DNA of 64,000 nt from Nannobrachium achirus (GCA_963921795.1 OY997661.1:41699966-41763965), one strand, 5' to 3'. Numbered from the stretch's first letter, positions 12,668 through 22,307 are shown. A program made the numbers and translations. Notes: generated by a model from the sequence alone, not told the origin.

Positions 12668-14855
12668 CACCACTTTACTCCGCCCACCTCATAGTCTCAA
12701 TAGAATATAGCCTCCCAAAAAGTACCGCCCCCTTCTCGAGGGGGCCCAATAGGAAATGAGCCCAATGCCTACCTAGACGGAGGGCAGATTTCAAAAGAGT
12801 ACCGTTCAGACACGCCCATTCAGAAAATCACTGAAATGAAAGGCAAGAATTAGAGTTAACAAATGTTTTTTTGGGGCTCGAAGAGACACTGGGAAGACCA
12901 AAACATGTGGAGCTTGTAGATCTGCTATTTCCACTTTTTTTTTTTTTTTTTATGAAACTTTTTCAACATGGAAACGATTATGACGATTATGTCAAATAAT
13001 TGCGATTAGACGATTATGTCATAATTGTGACAGACACAAGTCTGAAGAGGGGAGTTTTCAGACTGGTGAGTCTGCAGTTCTGAGCCAGGAGGGAGAAGAG
13101 ACTACTAGGACGTGTCGTGCGTTGGCCCGGGTGTTTTAGGGGCAGATCGTAACTTATTTCAGCGCGGTATGAAACTCATCCTGCAGAGACTTGAAGTTTG
13201 AGACTTGAGACCGGTAATCCAATGCAGTGAACTTGTGCCACTATTGCTTTTGGCAAAGTTATGGTTTCATTGCATTTGAATGCACAGGCTGACTTGAAAA
13301 GGCTTTTCAAGTCAATTTTCACATAACAACACAATTTCAACTCTTTATGTAGGCCTACACCTTTTTTGAAAAAAATCCTCACTGCACGGCACCGAGCTTG
13401 TAGATCTGCTATTTTTGAAAAAATCGTGAACATTTGAATTTTGACCCCGATTTTGACCCGATTCTATAAGTGTCTTCTAAATCCTTCTAAGGTTTTTTGA
13501 AGTGGTTCTCAAACTTTTTCATGTCAAGGACCCCTAGAATTATATGTATTTGGCCGCCGACCCCCATCTCAAAATATTTTTTATCAGGGAGGGACCCCTC
13601 AGAAGCAAATATTTGAGTTACAAATGTTCGCTTTAAAAATGAGATATTCAAAGATTTGCACAAATTCTCATGATTTTCCAAAAATAGCAGATCTACAAGC
13701 TCGCACAGGAGTGCTCTCAGTGCTGTGAACTTGGGCATTAACAAAAAAGTCGACAAGTCAACTGAGTCGACTTCATTACACAAGTCGACTCCCACCAGAG
13801 AAAGTCAAAAGTCGAAGTTGAAAAAAAAAATCCTTTGTATTTCTTTCTATCATTATTTTTGCTCCATGTGTGCGTCTGTACAGCATTCAAAACAGTAGGA
13901 TTGCTTTGGCACTTGTGTTTGTTTGATTACAGTTGAGTGAGAAAACAATGTTGCACATTAAGTTAATCATCTGGGGACCCCCCCAAAATAATTGGGGGGT
14001 CGTGTGTGATGTGATGATGTCATCAAACGATAAAGTCGACTTCAACTCGAGTCGAGTCGACTTGCAAAAATCACAAGTCGTTAATGCTAGGGGTGTAACG
14101 ATACATTTTAATAGTGATTCGATACATATCACGATACATTGTTGACAATACGATACATGGACGATATTGGTTCATTTGTGACGATACGATACGATTCGAT
14201 TCAATGATTTAAAATCGATATAGTAACTATTTAGCAAAGAAGTTAAATCTGTGTGAAAGGTGTGGATAGTTCAGGTTTTTAAGGGAAACATGTATTATTA
14301 TGGATATAAATAAGTAAACACAGTGATTATCTGCCAAATACATGAACATTGTATACTGACAAACCCACACCTTGACATGAACCCAGAGATTACACACATT
14401 TATCGATAGACCAGTGTAGTTATATGGAAAGGAAACGTAATTAAACCCCTCCTTTTAGTTTGTTCTTCTAAAACATGCTAAATACAATGCACAAGTAGGT
14501 AGTATCGATACAATCGATTCTTTGCACTGCCAATTCGATACGATACAAAATAAAACAATGCGATATTCGATTTTAGCTGTTTTCATTTCGATATACTTCG
14601 ATTTATTAAGTAAAAAAAATATATATATTTCGATACAGTTACTATATCGTTACACCCCTAGTTAATGCCCTACTGTGAAGAAGAGTGAGCCTGTTTCACC
14701 CTCCCCTCCTCTGTCTTTTTGTCCAGGTGCCCGTGGTCTCGTGGTTCGACGACATGTCCGACACAGAGCTCCTGGACCTCATCACCTTCTTCGAGAGGCT
14801 GAGCAAAGTGGACAACGTCTACACGGTCCTCAAGCAGCAAGGTATCACCAGCTAG
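706..14855 (+). CDS. ctdsp1: ctdsp1 (SCP1), small CTD phosphatase, six exons, 5' incomplete
   Basis: Exons 706-848, 4627-4722, 7537-7593, 10178-10270, 11622-11807 and 14727-14855 join in frame to about 233 residues plus a stop. The product is a HAD-superfamily (FCP/SCP) phosphatase. Family members remove phosphate from Ser5 of the RNA polymerase II CTD and, with REST, help to silence neuronal genes; they are nuclear. The whole catalytic core is visible: DLDETLV nucleophile motif, [12 protein letters not shown], the lysine in [13 protein letters not shown], and IIDNSPASY followed by WFDDMSD. The N-terminal segment APLLVEENG and the [15 protein letters not shown] stretch resemble CTDSP1 more than CTDSP2 or CTDSPL, and mir-26 in an intron fits all three paralogues. 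Human SCP1 has about 261 residues, so only the first coding exon is missing, to the left of the window. The gene converges on obsl1. Confidence 0.95.
858..1040. mobile_element. truncated family G element with hairpin
   Basis: Starts TAGGGATGGGACCATATGA, the terminus of the intact element at 15713-16124, nine bases inside a ctdsp1 intron. The hairpin lies at about 962-1039. The right end is lost in other repeat sequence. Confidence 0.7.
1041..1721. repeat. diverged repeat DNA with A/T homopolymers
   Basis: Intron sequence with no gene. The part 1370-1500 is similar in inverse orientation to about 11290-11440, so it is a dispersed repeat. A T tract lies at 1603-1637 and two copies of AAACCGAA near 1641 and 1682. 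Confidence 0.5.
1722..2766. mobile_element. TTAA-flanked element carrying a nested element
   Basis: Inverted ends GGAGGACTTCACCAC and GTGGTGAAGTACTCC abut TTAA at 1718-1721 and 2767-2770, as for piggyBac- or Kolobok-type insertions. A second element (2032-2445) sits inside. Confidence 0.65.
2032..2445. mobile_element. nested element with TGAGCGGTGC ends
   Basis: Ends TGAGCGGTGC and GCACCGCTCA are inverted. A near-identical copy lies at 26883-27295; the similarity extends leftwards to about 1799 and 26724, so the copied unit includes a partial duplicate of the left terminus. Confidence 0.65.
2771..3649. mobile_element. TTAA-flanked foldback with about 300-bp arms
   Basis: Arms 2771-3077 and 3343-3649 are inverted copies; terminus AGGGGAGTTTCGGTC is flanked by TTAA on both sides (2767-2770, 3650-3653). 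The loop is 3078-3342. No transposase is present. Confidence 0.8.
3983..4340. mobile_element. family B fragment with stuttered hairpin
   Basis: The right end GTTGAAGACCCCTGG and interior match family B (17356-17817). The hairpin (about 4018-4083) is preceded by two extra direct copies of its left arm, each 20 bp. Confidence 0.7.
4627..4722 (+). CDS. ctdsp1: ctdsp1 exon with catalytic DLDET motif
   Basis: Acceptor ends at 4626 and donor GTAAGG starts at 4723; 32 codons, phase 0 to 0. It reads [19 protein letters not shown] and then [13 protein letters not shown]. The first aspartate of DLDET is the phosphate-accepting nucleophile of the family and the second is the acid/base residue. The start of this exon is about three residues shorter than human CTDSP1 at the junction. 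Confidence 0.95.
4764..4798. repeat. CA microsatellite
   Basis: About 14 CA units in the intron just after the DLDET exon. Confidence 0.9.
5659..5782. mobile_element. 124-bp foldback with exact 9-bp target duplication
   Basis: Ends TAGCTCCTTTCGGAACC and its inverse; the 9-mer AAAGTCTGC flanks it exactly (5650-5658, 5783-5791). Nine bases suggests a Mutator-like transposase in trans. The element at 16401-16984 has the same ends. Confidence 0.8.
6433..6730. mobile_element. element with GGCTACACAGAGCTGG-type inverted ends
   Basis: Left end GGCTACACAGAGCTGGATAT pairs with right end CCAGCTCCGTGTAGCC. The interior repeats a GGATATTT motif many times. No clear target duplication was found. Confidence 0.55.
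7018..7329. mobile_element. short element with CCGTAATTGCCGGAC ends
   Basis: Inverted ends CCGTAATTGCCGGACTAT and TAGTCCAGCAATTACGG, with several internal GCGGCTTATA motifs. This type of fish repeat is usually a hAT-like non-autonomous element. Confidence 0.6.
7537..7593 (+). CDS. ctdsp1: ctdsp1 exon, PVNNADF segment
   Basis: A 57-bp exon between acceptor AG (7535-7536) and donor GTATGG (7594). It reads [19 protein letters not shown], 19 codons in phase 0. The following 2.6-kb intron hosts mir-26. Confidence 0.95.
7594..8373. other. intron DNA without recognised features
   Basis: The left part of the mir-26 intron shows no coding exon, no clear inverted ends and no hairpin-module copy. Confidence 0.5.
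8374..8993. mobile_element. foldback with TTAGTAAGGGG ends
   Basis: Arms of about 280 bp are inverted copies around a centre near 8690; the termini read TTAGTAAGGGG and CCCCTTACTAA. A diverged relative is at 23766-24195. Confidence 0.7.
9350..9419 (+). ncRNA. mir26b: mir-26 precursor hairpin (mir-26b type)
   Basis: The 5' arm at 9355-9376 reads TTCAAGTAATCCAGGATAGG plus TT, the miR-26 mature sequence. The 3' arm at 9395-9416 pairs with it as the star strand, with an 18-base loop. The hairpin lies in sense orientation in a ctdsp1 intron, as mir-26 genes do in vertebrate CTDSP genes. miR-26 is made from the spliced or nascent host transcript and targets host-pathway mRNAs including CTDSP genes. 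Transposon foldbacks flank it on both sides (8374-8993 and 9593-10005), but none enters the 9000-9590 island. Confidence 0.95.
9593..10005. mobile_element. TTAA-type foldback, AGGACAA termini (copy 1)
   Basis: Starts after TTAA at 9589-9592 with AGGACAATTTTG and ends CAAAGTTGTCCT. Copies of the same family are at 47697-48134 and 56277-56703, both with TTAA on both sides. Confidence 0.7.
10178..10270 (+). CDS. ctdsp1: ctdsp1 exon, FTASLAK motif
   Basis: Acceptor AG at 10176-10177 and donor GTGAGA at 10271; 31 codons. It reads [20 protein letters not shown] and then [11 protein letters not shown]. The threonine/serine of FTAS is the HAD motif II phosphate-binding residue. Confidence 0.95.
10389..10847. 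mobile_element. Tc1-like non-autonomous element
   Basis: Inverted ends around TTGTGCTCGAAATTATTCAA, flanked by TA on both sides (10387-10388, 10848-10849). No transposase frame. It starts 118 bp after the ctdsp1 exon ending at 10270. Confidence 0.7.
10931..11460. repeat. dispersed repeat with one full and one half hairpin
   Basis: A half-hairpin arm is at 10931-10956 and a hairpin with imperfect apex at 11108-11171. The segment 11290-11440 is inversely similar to 1370-1500. The outer borders are unclear. Confidence 0.55.
11622..11807 (+). CDS. ctdsp1: ctdsp1 exon, motif III/IV region
   Basis: Acceptor AG at 11620-11621 and donor GTAAGA at 11808; 62 codons. It contains [36 protein letters not shown] (motif III lysine) and [17 protein letters not shown] (motif IV aspartate). 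Confidence 0.95.
11927..12352. mobile_element. hAT-like element family F, flanked by a 25-bp direct repeat
   Basis: Ends CAGGGTTCCCACGG and GTGTGGGAACCCTG. The 25 bases before it (11902-11926) are repeated exactly after it (12353-12377), far longer than the 8 bp expected for hAT. The interior carries a piece of family H and a collapsed hairpin arm. Confidence 0.8.
12594..12667. pseudogene. inverted U6 snRNA-like sequence
   Basis: On the minus strand 12633-12667 matches the conserved centre of U6 snRNA (CTAAAATTGGAACGATACAG, then AGAAGATTAGCATGG). On the plus strand 12594-12621 carries a shorter copy missing part of this, so the two face each other as a hairpin. The U6 5' and 3' ends are absent, so this is not a working gene. 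Confidence 0.7.
12900..13735. repeat. fragments of families C and A with half hairpins
   Basis: Half arms at 12906-12932, 13391-13417 and 13680-13703; the right end of family C near 12940-13030; and a piece of the family A core (GTGGTTCTCAAACTTTTTCA) at 13500-13700. Confidence 0.55.
13736..14671. mobile_element. element with GTCGACTT-rich ends and TTAATGCCC border, interrupted
   Basis: Left end near GGGCATTAAC and right end GTTAATGCCC are inverted. The interior is full of AGTCGACTT. It holds a family H fragment and is itself interrupted near the right border by the element at 14088-14660. Confidence 0.5.
14088..14660. mobile_element. hAT-like element, TAGGGGTGTAACGATA ends
   Basis: Inverted ends TAGGGGTGTAACGATA and ATATCGTTACACCCCTA with exact 8-bp target duplication GTTAATGC (14080-14087, 14661-14668). 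No hairpin module inside. Confidence 0.85.
14727..14855 (+). CDS. ctdsp1: ctdsp1 last coding exon with stop
   Basis: Acceptor AG at 14725-14726. It reads [20 protein letters not shown] and on to a C-terminus of VLKQQGITS with stop TAG at 14853-14855. The end is as compact as in other SCPs. A hAT-like element ends at 14660, only 66 bp upstream of this exon. Confidence 0.95.
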   Translation: MPVVSWFDDMSDTELLDLITFFERLSKVDNVYTVLKQQGITS

Positions 14856-15712
14856 CAGCGTTCGCTTTGCATCCCATCCAGGAAAAGAATGTCACTATAC
14901 CAGGGCCTCATACAGGCATTTAGACGTCGACTCGGCCAGATATTACTCCATCGTCAGAAGAACAGCACACCTAAAACATCCCAAGTAGACGCAGGAAGCT
15001 TGTTGGCTTCTCAATGTCGTCTCGGCATGCGCTTGGTGGGCAAGCGTAGCCAACACTGCCCTCTTGTGGACAGACAACATACCTGACTTTTTTTAGTTAT
15101 CAATGCTCACCCTGTCCTGAAATATTTGATATTGAATTGATGACCCCCCCCCCCCCCCCACACACACACACACACACACACAATTTTCTTTTACTTTTTA
15201 CCTTAAATCAAATCTCGCCGAGCAGTAAAATAACAACAGTCTCAGGCATCCACAACACACAGAACTGGGTGCTGGAAATGGTCTGACAGGTCAGATGATG
15301 CAGCGATCTGGTCCTTACAAAACCATGCAGAAGCCGGACCGAGACGGAGGATTATCTTTTGTTTGTGCAACAAAAGTCGGAAGAATCTCGTCTAGTGAGA
15401 AAGTAATCGGTATGCTTATTGCTTAGGCATTTTCTGGTGTTACTCTGAACGACTAATGTTCTCGCCACGCGCTCTCTTTTCTCCCGTGACATTAACTTTC
15501 AACACGTTTTCCCATTTCGGTGAGTTTGGATTCTTCTGCGTACCGAAGCATGTGTGATCCACGGGGCACGGCTAAAACCTTAGCCAGGTTGATCAGAATG
15601 GAGGACTTCCACGTGGACAAGTGCATCTCATTTAATGTTTTTTTTTCCTTTTTTCTTTTTTTCGTTATTTTGGCTGATTCTTTACTTTCTACGTTTTTTC
15701 TCAACACCCCTT
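14856..15712 (+). other. ctdsp1: ctdsp1 proximal 3' UTR
   Basis: Sequence directly after the stop codon with no further coding exon. A run of C followed by CA repeats lies at 15146-15182. The stretch 15183-15710 shows no repeat termini. Confidence 0.55.
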
Positions 15713-16124
15713 TAGGGATGGGACGATATGAAAATGTCATATCACGATTATTGTGACAAAAGAAATCGCGATTTACGATATCATCGCGATAAACAAAATC
15801 CATGATCCTGGGGACGAACATTTGCCAAAAAATAGCCGATCTACAAGCTCACAACGCGTCACAACGTGACGCGTTGTGAGCTTGTAGATCGGCTATTTTT
15901 TGGCAAAGACATCTGATAGAGTGGAAAAAAAGACTGTATCAAGTACATATATTATAAGTACCTTTTACCGATTATAGAGGGTTTAAGTGGTACCGGATAT
16001 GCAGCTCGGCAAATAAAGGTTGAATTGATCCCAGTGCATGACGGAGGATGATATCACGATAAATTAAATATCCACGATTATCGTGTTTTTTATCACGATA
16101 ATATCACGTATCGTCCCATTCCTA
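15713..16124. mobile_element. intact hAT-like element family G with near-perfect palindrome
   Basis: Ends TAGGGATGGGACGATA and TATCGTCCCATTCCTA with exact 8-bp duplication CACCCCTT (15705-15712, 16125-16132). Its hairpin at 15821-15907 has 42-bp fully matched arms and a 3-base loop. Confidence 0.9.
15821..15907. repeat. best-preserved hairpin module copy
   Basis: 42-bp arms without a mismatch around the loop AAC. Arm order from outside: TTTGCCAAAAAATAGCC, GATCTACAAGCTCACAAC, GCGTCAC. Confidence 0.95.
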
Positions 16125-16400
16125 CACCCCTTCTGGGGTTTTGTTTTGTCTGATAGCAATATAGGTAATGTAACCCCTTTGTAACAGAGTAATACAAGAC
16201 TGGACTGCACTTTACATGATAATCTCCTCGACTGGCCTCAGTTCCACTGTACCTCTGAAAACCTATTTTTGTGAGACGAATTATATTCTTAGTTTTGTCT
16301 GTTTTGGACACCAACATTGGCACGGTGAAGTGAAATGCCCCGCTCCCTCCAAGGGACAGTGTCGTGAAACGATTGAATTTAACTAAAATGGATATCCAAC

Positions 16401-16984
16401 TAGCTCCTTTCGGAACCACTCGCTCCGCGGCTATACCGCTCCGAGATGTGGTTCCTGCTCATAGCATGCCCAAAATTAGGTTTTTCCGGGGGTAGTTCCC
16501 CAGGTTATCGACCGCTCTTGAAATCTCGTGAACATTTGAATTGTGCCCCTGATTTTGACCCGATTCTATAAGTGTCTTCTAAATCCTTCTAAGGTTGTGT
16601 TGAAACGATACTTTAAACACGCTCACTTTGTCAGCCCGGTCTGTGTTTTTTTGTCAGCCTGTTGCCATTTTCTCGTGGGGAAATCTCGCGAAGTGATTGC
16701 TTCCGTAACATTTCACTGGGAAAACATGGAGCTGGCTGTCAAAACGAGCATGTTTAAAGTATTGTTTCAACACAAGGCTTGGATTACCCCCGCCGCTAAA
16801 AAAGTAGAGATGCAAGAGACGGGTATTAGGACCATTGCTTTTTGGATACAGCGCTTGGTGGCGGTAAGAGCGGTTGATAACCTGGTGAACTACCCCCCGG
16901 AAAAACCTCATTTGGGCATGCAGGGAGCAGGAACCACATCTCGGAGCGGCATAGCCGCAGAGCGAGTGGTTCCGTAAGGAGCTA
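16401..16984. mobile_element. foldback with 9-bp target duplication
   Basis: Ends TAGCTCCTTTCGGAACCACT and the inverse; the 9-mer ATATCCAAC flanks it exactly (16392-16400, 16985-16993). Inner inverted segments include GGTAGTTCCCCAGGTTATC. It shares ends with 5659-5782. Confidence 0.85.
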
Positions 16985-17355
16985 ATATCCAACCCAGTCG
17001 CAAATGACCGTGAAAGTGCAGCTAACATGTGTATAGGAGGAGCACATGACGCTCAAGACCATAGATCAACTCAAGTCCTTGAGGACCCTGTGTGCGTGTC
17101 TCTGTGTGTGTAAGGTTTGAGTTATTCATGTTTGATGGATCTTCCACTGACTTTGGTTTGACTATCTGGTGGGATTCAGATTTGTCAGTTTACAGTCACT
17201 GCAGTGGACTGTGTTGCAGTTGTCAACAGATGTTGACGCCAGAAATGAGAGGAACCCGGGATGTACAGTTACTACAGTACAGTATACTTGATTGATTTCT
17301 AGTAATGTTCCGACACAGTGAATCTCTGAAGATATTCAGGCATGCCTCTTTAGGC

Positions 17356-17817
17356 CTGGGGTCTTCAACGTTTTCAGACCAAGGACCACTTAGCGGAGAG
17401 AGAGATGAAGCAGGGACCCCCCCACAACCTTTTCATAGATTCCATATAGTTTCATCGTTTGACAGCACAATCGTCAGTGAAATTTGGATTCGTGTCAATT
17501 TGTGTTTTCAGACGTTTAACACCACTTGAACCGTCAATACTTGATTAACGTGACCTTTCACTCTGTACTTAGTCTGCTCTTTTTCCCCTCTGCACCAAAC
17601 ATCTTGCCGTTGAGCCGATCTACAAGCTCACAACGCCTCGCAGCGAGTTTGTAGATCTGCTATTTTTGGCTTAAGTTCTCCGAATATGGACGCTAGGGTT
17701 CAAGTGGTTATACAACAAAGGAGAAGGAGAGAACTTTCTGTAACTCAAAGGTTTGGACCCCCTGTAGTAACTCTGAGGACCCCCTAGGGGTCCCGGACCC
17801 CCTGTTGAAGACCCATG
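17356..17817. mobile_element. intact hAT-like element family B with hairpin
   Basis: Ends CTGGGGTCTTCAAC and GTTGAAGACCCATG with exact 8-bp duplication CTTTAGGC (17348-17355, 17818-17825). The hairpin is at about 17608-17675, with a shortened apex. Confidence 0.88.
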
Positions 17818-18279
17818 CTTTAGGCCATTTTGACTTAAGATTGACTATTGAAGAGCTCTGTTAATAGAGTGAATCTTTTGAAGACCTGGGAAACGATTAG
17901 ATCTCGCTCTGTCTTCAGTGGTTGAACTGTCTAGGTTTGTGTTGGGAACTTGTATGTGTAAGTGCGAACGTCGAAAATGCATCAATGTTCGTGTTTTGAG
18001 CAACGGAGTGGCCTCAGTTGCGTTGACGTATGAGAGTTGGTTTTGTAATGCATAAAGTTGTTTGTTTTATAACCTTAAACAAAACTTGAACCTTAATAGC
18101 ATTAAAGGACTGCAGTTGCGTGGCAAATGAAAGTTGTGAAGTTGAAACAGAGATGTTTGTGTGTGTAGGTGTTGGTGGTGGGGGGGGGCAGTCATTTTCA
18201 TCATAAGCTGCAATGTAAAGTTGTATTTCTTTACTAATCGGTACATATGGTCTTGAAACAATTTCAGGATCTTTTAAAA

Positions 18280-18866
18280 CCCATTTAGAACGGGTACACA
18301 TTGTGTATCATTATTTTATGCTTTAACTATTGAAAAATAGCAGATATACAAGCTCACAGCGCGGCACCGAGTGCCGCGCTGCGAGCTTGTAGATCTGCTA
18401 TTTTTGAAAAATCGTGAAAATTTGAATTTTGACCTGATTCTATAAGTGTCTTTTGAATCCTTCTAAGGTTTTTTGAAAAACCTGTGTTTCTATGTCAGCG
18501 ATCTGGCCAGCCATCGTCAATGATAAGGTCCTTTTCACTTAACTGGAGCTCAGTTAGTCTGTTCTTGAGAGACTACTATGTCAGTGGTTCTCAAACCTTT
18601 TCATGTGAAGGACCCCCAAAATGATATGTAGGCCTATTTCAAAATCTCAAAATATTTAGTTCCAGGGACCACCCAGAAGCAAAATTTGAGTTACAAACGT
18701 TCGCTTTGACAATACATATATTCAAAGATTTGCACACATTTTCACAACTTTTTCCAAAATAGCAGATCTACAAGCTCGCAGCGCGGCACTCGGTGCCGCG
18801 CTGTGAGCTTGTATATCTGCTATTTTTCACTGGTTAAAGCATTCAATAATTCTAGGCCTAAATGGG
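18280..18866. mobile_element. TTAA-type element family A with two hairpins (copy 1)
   Basis: Ends CCCATTTAG and CTAAATGGG next to TTAA-like sites, typical of piggyBac-like ends. Hairpins at 18330-18408 and 18757-18826 sit near the two ends and enclose a core with GTGGTTCTCAAACC. Confidence 0.8.
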
Positions 18867-19219
18867 TTAATAAGTCATAGGGACTGGTGGAAGTATGTCT
18901 AGCGAGTTGTTTAGCATAGGTTTCTGTGCCTTGAGAGATCAGCAACAAGTATCAATTCATGTCTGAATGTGCCAATAGCGTCTTTGATCATATTAGTATA
19001 TTTTTGCAGAGCATATCTGCAAACATAATGCTAGTTTTGTCATTGTTCCCTAGGTATTTGTTTTTCATAAATGATATGACAGGGTTTAAACAGGGACTGT
19101 ATATACAATATTTGTTGCCCTATTCGTCTGCTTCGGCAATGTTATGTTGACACGGATGAATGCAACCGGGGATTTGACTAAGCTAACGTGATAGTCCCAA
19201 CTAGTGGATCAATGACAAT

Positions 19220-19643
19220 TAGGGGTGGGCGATATGGTGATAATTATCAGAGGTATCGTATATATCGTGATACAATTGAGGGAGCCTTGTAAAAAAATCC
19301 TGTTTAATCGTTAATACAGAGATTCATTGCAGAATTCAATTTAAACCTGCATTTTGGTCTAAATCAGTAGTTCTCAAACTTTAAAATGTCAAGGTCTCCA
19401 CTGAGGTCTCCACTCTGACAGTATACAAATGAAACCAAATGGACCCTTACGGGTCCATTTGGTTTCATTTGTATTCTGTTACATACTTGTAAAGTTCAAT
19501 TCAGACCTCCCTAGTTTTTGTCAAGTAATTTGAAAAATAACCATCAAAATCAACGTGAAAAAGAATCGTGATAACATTGTGTATCGTGATACAGCTTTGG
19601 GAAAATATCGTGATATTGTATTTTTCCATAGTGCCCACCCCTA
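19220..19643. mobile_element. hAT-like element, TAGGGGTGGGC ends
   Basis: Inverted ends TAGGGGTGGGC and GCCCACCCCTA; 8-bp flanks ATGACAAT / ATGACAAC. Its centre is a different palindrome (about 19420-19482, stem AATGAAACCAAATGGACCC), not the common hairpin. Confidence 0.8.
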
Positions 19644-20201
19644 ATGACAACACAGGTAAATCCACAGTTGAAAATAGATTACACTATTTTTCGTTCTAAA
19701 TAAAAACAAACAGAAAAAAAATCTTCTGAATAATCACTAAGATTAACCTTTGTTTTCTTGTTTTTTTTTCTTACACAAGATAGTTTTGTTCTGATATTGT
19801 TTCTCGAAGGAGAAACGCGGTTCTTGCTATTATAATGCAAAAGGTTACCTCGTATGGACAGGTAATAAATCACACCAGCAAACGTTTGAAAGGGTAGTAT
19901 CTACTGTTGTAGGAAGATAATGCGGAAACATGGAATGTACTGTAATTCAACTCATATGTCAATTAGAATCAGAAGTTGCAATTGAAGAGATTTCACTTAA
20001 AAATGATAGAAATCCAATTTTAAATGACATTGCTCATTGCTTAGTTTTTTTTGTTCTTTTACAAACAACAAGATAACAGCTGTTAAAATAAATAGTACAG
20101 AGTACTGAAATTTACTTAAATACCAGCAATTTTTTTGTAGATGTAGTTATCACCTGGTACTTTTTTATTTTGGAGTAGAACTCGTTTCATATTTTGTATT
20201 A

Positions 20202-20796
20202 CCCATTTAGAACGGGTACACATTATTGTGTATTATTAATTTATGCTTTAACTATTGAAAAATAGCAGATATACAAGCTCACAGCGCGGCACTGAGTGCC
20301 ACGCTGCGAGCTTGTAGATCTGCTATTTTTGAAAAATCGTGAAAATTTGAATTTTGACCCGATTCTATAAGTGTCTTTTGAATCCTTCTAAGGTTTTATG
20401 AAAAACCTATGTTTCTATGTCAGCAATCTGGCCAGCCATCGTCAAAGAAAAGGTCCTTTTCACTTAAATGGAGCTCAGTTAGTCTGTTCTTGAGAGGCTA
20501 CTATGTCAGTGGTTCTCAAACATTTTCATGTGAAGGACCCCCCAAATTATATTTATTTGGCCACGGACCCGCATCTCAAAATATCTAGTTCCAGGGACCC
20601 CACAGAAGCAAAATCTGAGTTACAAACGTTCGCTTTGAAAATACATACATTCAAAGATTTGCGCACATTTTCACGACTTTTTCCAAAAATAGCAGATCTA
20701 CAAGCTCGCAGCGCGGCACTCGGTGCCGCGCTGTGAGCTTGTATATCTGCTATTTTTCACTGGTTAAAGCATTCAATAATTCTAGGCCTAAATGGG
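20202..20796. mobile_element. TTAA-type element family A with two hairpins (copy 2)
   Basis: Same ends and order as 18280-18866, with hairpins at 20255-20333 and 20685-20757. The two copies lie 1.3 kb apart in the same orientation. Confidence 0.8.
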
Positions 20797-20967
20797 TTAA
20801 ATATCAGGACCTGACTTTGGAGGAATATTATTATTCACCTTGTTTCTAGTTATGTATTGCGTTGCCTTTTAAAGTGAATGTTCTGTCACAATGGGGCACA
20901 TTCCCTTGTTACTGTACTTATACATTCGGTGGATATATATATAAATATATATTCTGTTTTGCACAGT

Positions 20968-20973
20968 AATAAA
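20968..20973 (+). promoter_or_regulatory. candidate poly(A) signal for ctdsp1
   Basis: AATAAA in non-repetitive DNA, followed about 25-45 bases on by a T/G-rich stretch. Using it would give a 6.1-kb 3' UTR containing several transposons. An earlier AATAAA at about 16011 lies inside a transposon. Without transcript data the true end is open. Confidence 0.35.
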
Positions 20974-21293
20974 GCAAACAAATGACATTAATATATGGAC
21001 ATTTTCTTGTATGTACTCATGATTGAGTAGATGTAACCTAGTTTTTTTGGACGTCTGTTGATCATACCAAATTGTATTGAACTGTATGTAATAAGATGTT
21101 TTGTTCCATAAATTCTAAATGAAAGTCCTGGTTGATTTTGAGTATTTTTATGTATGTTTAATTGAACTATGTTTTTATTGGGGGAAATTTCACCATGCCT
21201 TGTGTAGCTACAAACATATCGTTGCTGTTTTTTTATTATATATTTATTTTTTGGCTTTTATGCCTTTATTGATAATTAGTTAATTAGTTAAGT

Positions 21294-21576
21294 GATACGC
21301 GGTCACCGCAGGGTCTCCCGCTAGGATCAGTGGCGGCCGCGCCGCGTTGAGACACAAACGCACTCGCTCAGTGAGTAAACTCCACGCTGTATTTCACAAA
21401 GATGAACACAATCCATCTCTAAACGCCCGCATAAGCATGCACAAACGAGCACGCTCGCGGGGGATTTCACGGGACTGCGCCCGCTCACCTCGCCGCCCCA
21501 AAACTTTGCTGCGCGGCCAAAATAGCCTCCCGCCTCTTATTGAAAAAGAATAACTAGCAGGCGGTGACCGTGTATC
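21294..21576. mobile_element. GC-rich short element with ATACGCGGTCACCGC ends
   Basis: Inverted ends ATACGCGGTCACCGC and GCGGTGACCGTGTAT enclose a GC-rich, CpG-rich interior. Open frames inside are short and match nothing recognised. Confidence 0.5.
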
Positions 21577-21596
21577 GTCTGGAGGGAACTATAGAC

Positions 21597-22030
21597 CAGG
21601 GGTTTTCAAAGTGGGTTACGGGGCACCCTGGGGTGCCGTGACTTGAAGTACAAAGTTATTTTCAGTCAGTTCTAACCAAAATGGCTATTATCGCAACGTT
21701 TTCCTCATAATCACATAAATATAATCACTAAAATATGTGTACGTCTTTTGGTAAAGCAAAGCCCTGCTTCATCATACAAGACTGTCGCACAAAACGAGTG
21801 AAAACAGCCGACCTACAAGCACACAGTAGATCTGCTGTTTTCACTAGTTTAGTACATTTTATAGATGATAAATACAAAACGAACGGTTTTGGACATACAA
21901 GGTTTCCACCCGACAACGACGATATGCTATAAATATTAGGTGCTGGGAGTGAAAACTATAATGTAGGGGTGCCTCGGATTAAAAAAATATTTATGGGGTG
22001 CCCTGAGACAAAAAAGTTTGGGAACCCCTG
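21597..22030. mobile_element. hAT-like element with D-type core (copy 1)
   Basis: Ends CAGGGGTTTTCAAAGT and TTTGGGAACCCCTG with exact 8-bp duplication CTATAGAC (21589-21596, 22031-22038). The hairpin (21801-21846) is collapsed: arms meet without the apex. Confidence 0.88.
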
Positions 22031-22307
22031 CTATAGACAGTAGGCTGACAGGAGATGGGGAGTGATCGGGACTGGAACCAGCCATTTATGTGGCTTAATG
22101 CGTTCACAAGCTGCACTCATAGTTTAGTCATTGGTAGATAGAATTTGGGCTGAAAGGCCACAAATATTTTCAGACCAATCTATTCAATTCCAAAGATACA
22201 TACTGTACATGCACTGTACATCCTCCATAATGTGCCGTCATGTGTAGTGCAATTTTCAAAATAGACCAGAGTTACGTTATCGAATAAAACGCTGCTACTT
22301 TAGCATA

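Noticed and set aside
14088..14660. Candidate novel exon or regulatory block before the last ctdsp1 exon
   Set aside because: Exact 8-bp target duplication and inverted ends show it is a transposon.
15821..15907. Rho-independent terminator
   Set aside because: It is a strong hairpin, but it lies in vertebrate DNA inside a hAT-like element with target duplications.
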